Part shown: positions 14,062 through 17,138 of the stretch, one piece after another | Layout of the letters: each line of letters begins with the position of its first letter | Numbering within the stretch: the first letter of the stretch is position 1 | Assembly: GCA_032160545.1 (NCBI GenBank) | Contig: JAVHVN010000119.1 | Coordinates: 1-17,138, forward strand | Origin: DATGFB01 sp032160545 | GTDB lineage: Bacteria; Actinomycetota; Actinomycetes; Mycobacteriales; Jatrophihabitantaceae | Length of the DNA stretch: 17,138 nucleotides | Direction: 5' to 3' | Program-made: the position numbers and the translations under genes | The notes under the pieces: generated by a model | Database searches by the model: none | The model's input: only the letters and a program-made list of their open reading frames with translations | Told to the model about the DNA's origin: nothing

Positions 14062-15194
14062 AGCGCCAGCCCGTGCCGCATCTCGGCGAGCAACAGATCG
14101 ACGACGGGAACGAGGTCGCCGCCCGCGGCGGTCGCCGCGGCTCGCTGCCGCTGGTAGCTGGCACCGCGCTCGATGAGTCGCGGGATCGCCTCGAGCTCGG
14201 CCGCGCATTCGAGCTTGCGCGCCAGCGGCAGCAGGTCGTCGACGAGGTCGGTGATCGCCTCTTTGACCGGCCGCACCGTGCCGCTGTTGTCGATGACGAT
14301 CTCGGCGTCCAAGCCGTAGCGCGCGGCGCGCCACTTGTTCTCGCGGACCAGCCACGGCCTCGGGGACGGCAGCGTGTAGCCGTTGTCGAGCTGACGGTCG
14401 AAGCGCTCGACCAGACACTGCGCGAGCGCGGCGGCACACCCGATCTCGTCGAGTGTCGGCATGCCGTCGCAGATGCGCAGTTCGACGGTGCCGAAGTTCG
14501 GATGCGGGCGGATGTCCCACCACACCTCGCGGATGGACTCGATCGCGTGCGACGAGATCAGCGCGTCCATGTACGCCTCGAACGCCTCCCAGCCGGAGAG
14601 CTGATAGGGCAGGCCGGCGGTCGGCAGCGCCTCGAAGATCTTGCTGCGGTACGAGGCAAGGCCGGTGTCGGAACCGATCCAGTACGGGCTCGACGCCGAC
14701 AGCGAGAGGAAGTGCGGGAGGTACGCCAGCAGCGCGTTGACGATCGGTATCGCCTTGTCCGGCGACCGGACGCCGCAGTGGACGTGCACGCCGAAGATCT
14801 GCAGCTGGCGCGCCATCCACTGGTTGCGTTCCATGAGGGCGATGTAGCGGGGCACCTCGGTGACGCGCTGGGTGGCCCAGTCCGTCGTCGGATGCGTCCC
14901 GCTGCACATCAGCCCGGCGTTGCGCTCGGCCGCGGCCTTGGCGACGGTAGCGACCGTCTCCGCGAGGTCGGCCTTGGCCTCGGCGACGGTGCGGCAGATC
15001 CCGGTGATGACCTCGACGCACGACTGCAGCAGCTCGTGCTTGGCCTTGGGATGCTCGTCCGCGCCGTCCGGCCGGATCGCTTCGAGCACCGCGTCGGAGA
15101 TGCCGATGAGTTCGCGGGTCTCCAGGTCGACCAGTTCGAGTTCCCACTCCACGCCGAGGCTCGTTCGCTCGGACGGCGAGAAGTCGATCCGCAT
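14058..15194 (-). CDS. GCS2/YbdK-type glutamate-cysteine ligase-like carboxylate-amine ligase
   Basis: A 378-aa cytosolic ATP-dependent ligase of the GCS2 family, which joins the gamma-carboxyl of glutamate to an amine. ATG at 15194 starts MRIDFSPSERTSLGVEWELE, where homology begins; the longer frame is low-quality shadow sequence. Motifs: GVEWE (14-18, Mg-ATP/glutamate site), HVHCGV (137-142), WWDIRPHPNFGTVELR (225-240), NKWRAARYGLDA (286-297). The length is normal for YbdK (about 370). I recall a related M. tuberculosis protein, Rv0433. In mycothiol producers this enzyme need not make glutathione precursors, so another gamma-glutamyl product is possible. It is first in an operon with the M20D amidohydrolase and divergent from the antiporter. 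A TACGCT hexamer ends 7 nt before the ATG, and GAAGG directly abuts the ATG, which is too close for a normal ribosome site, so a leaderless start is likely. Confidence 0.88.
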   Translation of the reverse strand: MRIDFSPSERTSLGVEWELELVDLETRELIGISDAVLEAIRPDGADEHPKAKHELLQSCVEVITGICRTVAEAKADLAETVATVAKAAAERNAGLMCSGTHPTTDWATQRVTEVPRYIALMERNQWMARQLQIFGVHVHCGVRSPDKAIPIVNALLAYLPHFLSLSASSPYWIGSDTGLASYRSKIFEALPTAGLPYQLSGWEAFEAYMDALISSHAIESIREVWWDIRPHPNFGTVELRICDGMPTLDEIGCAAALAQCLVERFDRQLDNGYTLPSPRPWLVRENKWRAARYGLDAEIVIDNSGTVRPVKEAITDLVDDLLPLARKLECAAELEAIPRLIERGASYQRQRAAATAAGGDLVPVVDLLLAEMRHGLAL

Positions 15195-15201
15195 CCTTCG
15201 G

Positions 15202-15207
15202 AGCGTA
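15202..15207 (-). promoter_or_regulatory. candidate -10 element (TACGCT) for a leaderless transcript
   Basis: TACGCT lies 7 nt before the ATG at 15194 and is identical to the hexamer before the cyclotransferase gene. No good -35 is visible. It would drive the ligase-amidohydrolase operon. Confidence 0.45.
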
Positions 15208-15248
15208 ACGGGCGGCGCGCGGCAGGTGCCCACACCGCGTGCGCAGCG

Positions 15249-15277
15249 GTGACGTGGCGTCGACGGGCCGCTAGGGT
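15249..15277 (+). promoter_or_regulatory. candidate promoter of the antiporter gene
   Basis: GTGACG (15249-15254, -35 like) and TAGGGT (15272-15277, -10) are separated by exactly 17 bp. Transcription would start near 15284, giving a leader of about 50 nt before the GTG at 15337. Confidence 0.5.
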
Positions 15278-15336
15278 CGGACGCGGAGTGCCGGGAAGCC
15301 TGGTCGGCGGCACCGTCGTCGACCTCAGGAGCCGTA

Positions 15337-16785
15337 GTGCACGACCTCGAGCCGTTCGCGTTGACCGTCGGGATCGTGGCGCTCGCCCTGCTGGCCGCCG
15401 TCGCATCGAGCCGGGCCACCGAACGAATCGGTGTGCCCGCGCCGGCGATCTTCCTCGTCGTCGCCGCAGTGGCCTCGGACATCTGGCCGCACCTCGGCAG
15501 CCTCTCGGTGCAGGTCGACCAGCGCATCGTGACGGTCGCGCTCGCGGTGATCCTCTTCGACGGCGGCATGCGCATCGGACTGTCCCGGTTGCGCCGGGCC
15601 GTCGGTGCGTCGATCTGGCTGGGTACGGCCGGGACGGTGGTCACCGCGGCCGCGCTCGCCCTGGCCGCACACGGGCTGTTCGACTTCACCTGGCGGGAGG
15701 CGTTGCTCCTGGGCACCGCGCTCGCCCCGACCGATCCAGCGGTCGTCTTCTCGGTGCTCGGGCGACGCGAGGTGCGCGGTCGCAGCGGAACGCTGCTCGA
15801 AGCAGAGTCCGGGGCGAACGATCCGGTCGGCATCGCGTTGATGCTCAGCGTGCTCGGCGCGGGGGGTGGCAGCTGGGGGGCGTTCGGTTCCGGAGCCGGC
15901 ACGTTCGCCCTGCAGATGGCCGTGGGTCTCGTCGTCGGCGTGGCCGGCGGCTGGGCGCTGCTGCAGGTGATGCGTCGGGTGGCGCTGCCGAACGAGGCGC
16001 TCTACCCGGTGCAGACGATCGCGTTCGCGCTGTTGCTGTACGGCGCCGCCGCGGTCGCGCACGGGTCCGGGTTCCTTGCCGTGTTCGTCGCGGGCATCCT
16101 CGTCGGCGACGCGCGGGCGCCCTACAAGCGCGAGGTGGAGCGCTTCAGCGGCGCGCTGGCCAACCTGGCCGAGATCGTCGCGTTCGCCGTGCTCGGGCTC
16201 AGCGTCTCGCTTCGGCGCGTGTTCGGCGACGGGCACGTCTGGACCGGGCTCGCCATCGCGGCGGTGCTCATCCTGCTCGTCCGGCCGGTGCTGGTGGGGC
16301 TGGTGTTGTGGCCGGTCAGGTTGCACCGCAACGAGCGTGCCTTCGTCCTGTGGGCCGGCCTGAAGGGCGCGGTGCCGATCCTGCTCGGGACCTACGTTCT
16401 CAGCGAACACGTGCCGGCCGCTGCCCGCATCTACGACGTGATCTTCGTCGTGGTGATGGTGTCGGTAGTGGTGCAGGGCGGCCTCGTACCGGTCGTCGCC
16501 CGGATGCTGCGTATCCCGACGCGCGTCACCGAGCCCGAGCCGTGGGCGCTCGGCATGCGCTTTCGCACCGAGCCCGAAGGTCTGCACCGGTACGTCGTCG
16601 CCGAGGGCGCGCCTGCGGACGGCACGGCGATCGCCGACCTGCCGGTGGGCGAGCACCTCTGGATCAGCATGGTCAGCCGCCAGGGACGGCTCGTGCAGGT
16701 CAGGGGTGAGACGGTGCTCAGAGCCGGTGACGAGATACTCGCCCTCACCGAGGACGGCGACGAATTCTCGTCCGTCTTCTGCTGA
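15337..16785 (+). CDS. CPA1-type Na+(K+)/H+ antiporter with C-terminal RCK_C (TrkA-C) domain
   Basis: A 482-aa inner-membrane protein that exchanges monovalent cations for protons. GTG at 15337 has AGGAG at 15327-15331, 5 nt upstream. About 12-13 hydrophobic segments fill residues 5-390. Ion-path motifs of the CPA1 family are APTDP (130-134) and GANDPVGI (159-166, the ND pair), plus ILFDGGMRI (72-80) and AGLKGAVPI (340-348). Residues about 405-472 form a soluble beta-alpha domain with the pattern ...LPVGEHLWISMVSRQGRLVQVRGETVLRAGDEIL, typical of RCK_C domains that gate NhaP2/CvrA-type potassium/proton antiporters by ligand binding. The length fits that group. It is divergent from the ligase operon. 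Whether K+ or Na+ is carried cannot be read from the sequence. Confidence 0.9.
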   Translation: MHDLEPFALTVGIVALALLAAVASSRATERIGVPAPAIFLVVAAVASDIWPHLGSLSVQVDQRIVTVALAVILFDGGMRIGLSRLRRAVGASIWLGTAGTVVTAAALALAAHGLFDFTWREALLLGTALAPTDPAVVFSVLGRREVRGRSGTLLEAESGANDPVGIALMLSVLGAGGGSWGAFGSGAGTFALQMAVGLVVGVAGGWALLQVMRRVALPNEALYPVQTIAFALLLYGAAAVAHGSGFLAVFVAGILVGDARAPYKREVERFSGALANLAEIVAFAVLGLSVSLRRVFGDGHVWTGLAIAAVLILLVRPVLVGLVLWPVRLHRNERAFVLWAGLKGAVPILLGTYVLSEHVPAAARIYDVIFVVVMVSVVVQGGLVPVVARMLRIPTRVTEPEPWALGMRFRTEPEGLHRYVVAEGAPADGTAIADLPVGEHLWISMVSRQGRLVQVRGETVLRAGDEILALTEDGDEFSSVFC

Positions 16786-16801
16786 GCGGGCGTTCGCACC
16801 C

Positions 16802-16807
16802 TAGAGT
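16802..16807 (+). promoter_or_regulatory. candidate -10 element (TAGAGT)
   Basis: TAGAGT fits TANNNT, 32 nt before the GTG at 16840 in the 54-bp gap after the antiporter. No recognisable -35 is visible, so read-through from the antiporter is equally possible. Confidence 0.3.
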
Positions 16808-16839
16808 TCGCGACAGCGGACGAGGGAGGGCGGCGCCGG

Positions 16840-17138
16840 GTGAATCCGGTTCTCTGGATGGCCTGCCGCCGCAGCGCGCGCAACCACTTCGTCGGCAACC
16901 CGGCCACCGTCGGCCAACGACGAGACCGGCTGCGACAGTACGAGGAGAGCCGGCCCGTCCCACGTGACGGCGTCGCGGTCCACGACCACGCGGTACCGGC
17001 CGGCCAGCACCCGGTGCGCGTCCGCACGTACCGCCCGGCGGGTGTCGCCGCACCGTTGCCGGGTTACCTGCTGGTGCCGTCCGGCGGCTTCTGGAACGGC
17101 GGCATCGCGCAGGCCGAGGCGCTCGCTCGTCTCTACGC
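16840..17138 (+). CDS. alpha/beta-hydrolase family protein, N-terminal fragment
   Basis: The frame is open to the window end, so about 99 residues are visible. GTG at 16840 follows GGGAGG with about a 9-nt gap and gives VNPVLWMACRRSARNHF; ATG at 16858 is an alternative start. The middle reads GVAVHDHAVPAGQHPVRVRTYRPAG, typical of the first strands of an alpha/beta hydrolase of the hormone-sensitive-lipase type. Then comes GYLLVPSGGFWNGGIAQAEALARLYA. The last part sits where HGGG(F/W)xxG, the oxyanion-hole loop, is expected, but the His and first Gly are replaced by Pro-Ser. The nucleophile elbow and catalytic Asp/His lie beyond the window. Esterase or lipase activity is possible but unproven. 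Confidence 0.6.
   Translation, partial: MNPVLWMACRRSARNHFVGNPATVGQRRDRLRQYEESRPVPRDGVAVHDHAVPAGQHPVRVRTYRPAGVAAPLPGYLLVPSGGFWNGGIAQAEALARLY

Noticed and set aside
15325..16656. A minus-strand open frame of 443 codons opposite the antiporter
   Set aside because: The antiporter frame has clear membrane segments and family motifs. The antisense frame is His/Arg/Asp-rich low-complexity sequence.
14073..16709. A plus-strand open frame of 878 codons
   Set aside because: It is antisense to the GCS2 ligase and then runs out of frame through the antiporter gene. Composition is Arg/Gly/Val-rich without motifs, typical of a shadow frame in GC-rich DNA.
1..17138. tRNA or rRNA genes, CRISPR arrays, insertion sequences or phage genes
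   Set aside because: No cloverleaf-like sequence, regular short repeat array, transposase or integrase motif, or terminal inverted repeats were found on reading both strands.

Overview
The window is a piece of a high-GC actinobacterial chromosome. The evidence is the strong G/C preference at third codon positions, GTG starts, 4-bp stop/start overlaps, probable leaderless starts, and the gene families present: actinobacterial LpdA, a YbdK-type ligase and an M20D amidohydrolase. I cannot name a genus. lpdA, a divergent gamma-glutamylcyclotransferase gene and an M20 amidohydrolase gene lie in the same order and orientation as I recall for Mycobacterium tuberculosis lpdA (Rv3303c), Rv3304 and amiA1 (Rv3305c). 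That places the organism within or near Mycobacteriales/Frankiales-type Actinomycetota. I see no tRNA, rRNA, CRISPR array, transposase or integrase.

Left edge (1-1102): the 3' end of an SMP-30/gluconolactonase-type gene converges on a two-gene operon on the minus strand, an unknown 124-aa protein followed by a DUF1801 protein. The convergent genes share one CTAG as stop codon on both strands.

Centre (1103-10777): one uninterrupted minus-strand gene of 3224 codons fills more than half of the window. It encodes a secreted multidomain protein. In order these are: a long Arg-rich signal peptide; a Cys-containing module that recurs later; six tandem Ig-like repeats, five with a small Cys-Cys loop; two more copies of the first module; a long domain of unknown fold; a mainly alpha-helical domain; a compact cluster of hydrophobic helices; and a ricin-B-like lectin tail with about eight Cys-Leu lobes. 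I do not recognise a characterised family with this architecture. The nearest analogy is a large secreted lectin-bearing pore former or toxin, but that is inference. Its 157-bp upstream gap holds an AT-rich inverted repeat overlapping a Crp-like site. Parts of the gene are visibly less GC-rich than the flanks.

Right part (10935-17138): housekeeping and metabolic genes. lpdA (flavoprotein disulfide reductase-like quinone reductase) is divergent from a gamma-glutamylcyclotransferase. A minus-strand operon then holds a GCS2/YbdK carboxylate-amine ligase followed by an M20D amidohydrolase with overlapping GTGA. Divergent from it is a CPA1 Na+(K+)/H+ antiporter with a C-terminal RCK_C-like domain, and finally the start of an alpha/beta-hydrolase gene cut by the window edge. 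The ligase, cyclotransferase and amidohydrolase could all act on gamma-glutamyl or N-acyl amino-acid compounds, but no direct pathway can be proved from the sequence. No gap between genes exceeds 160 bases.
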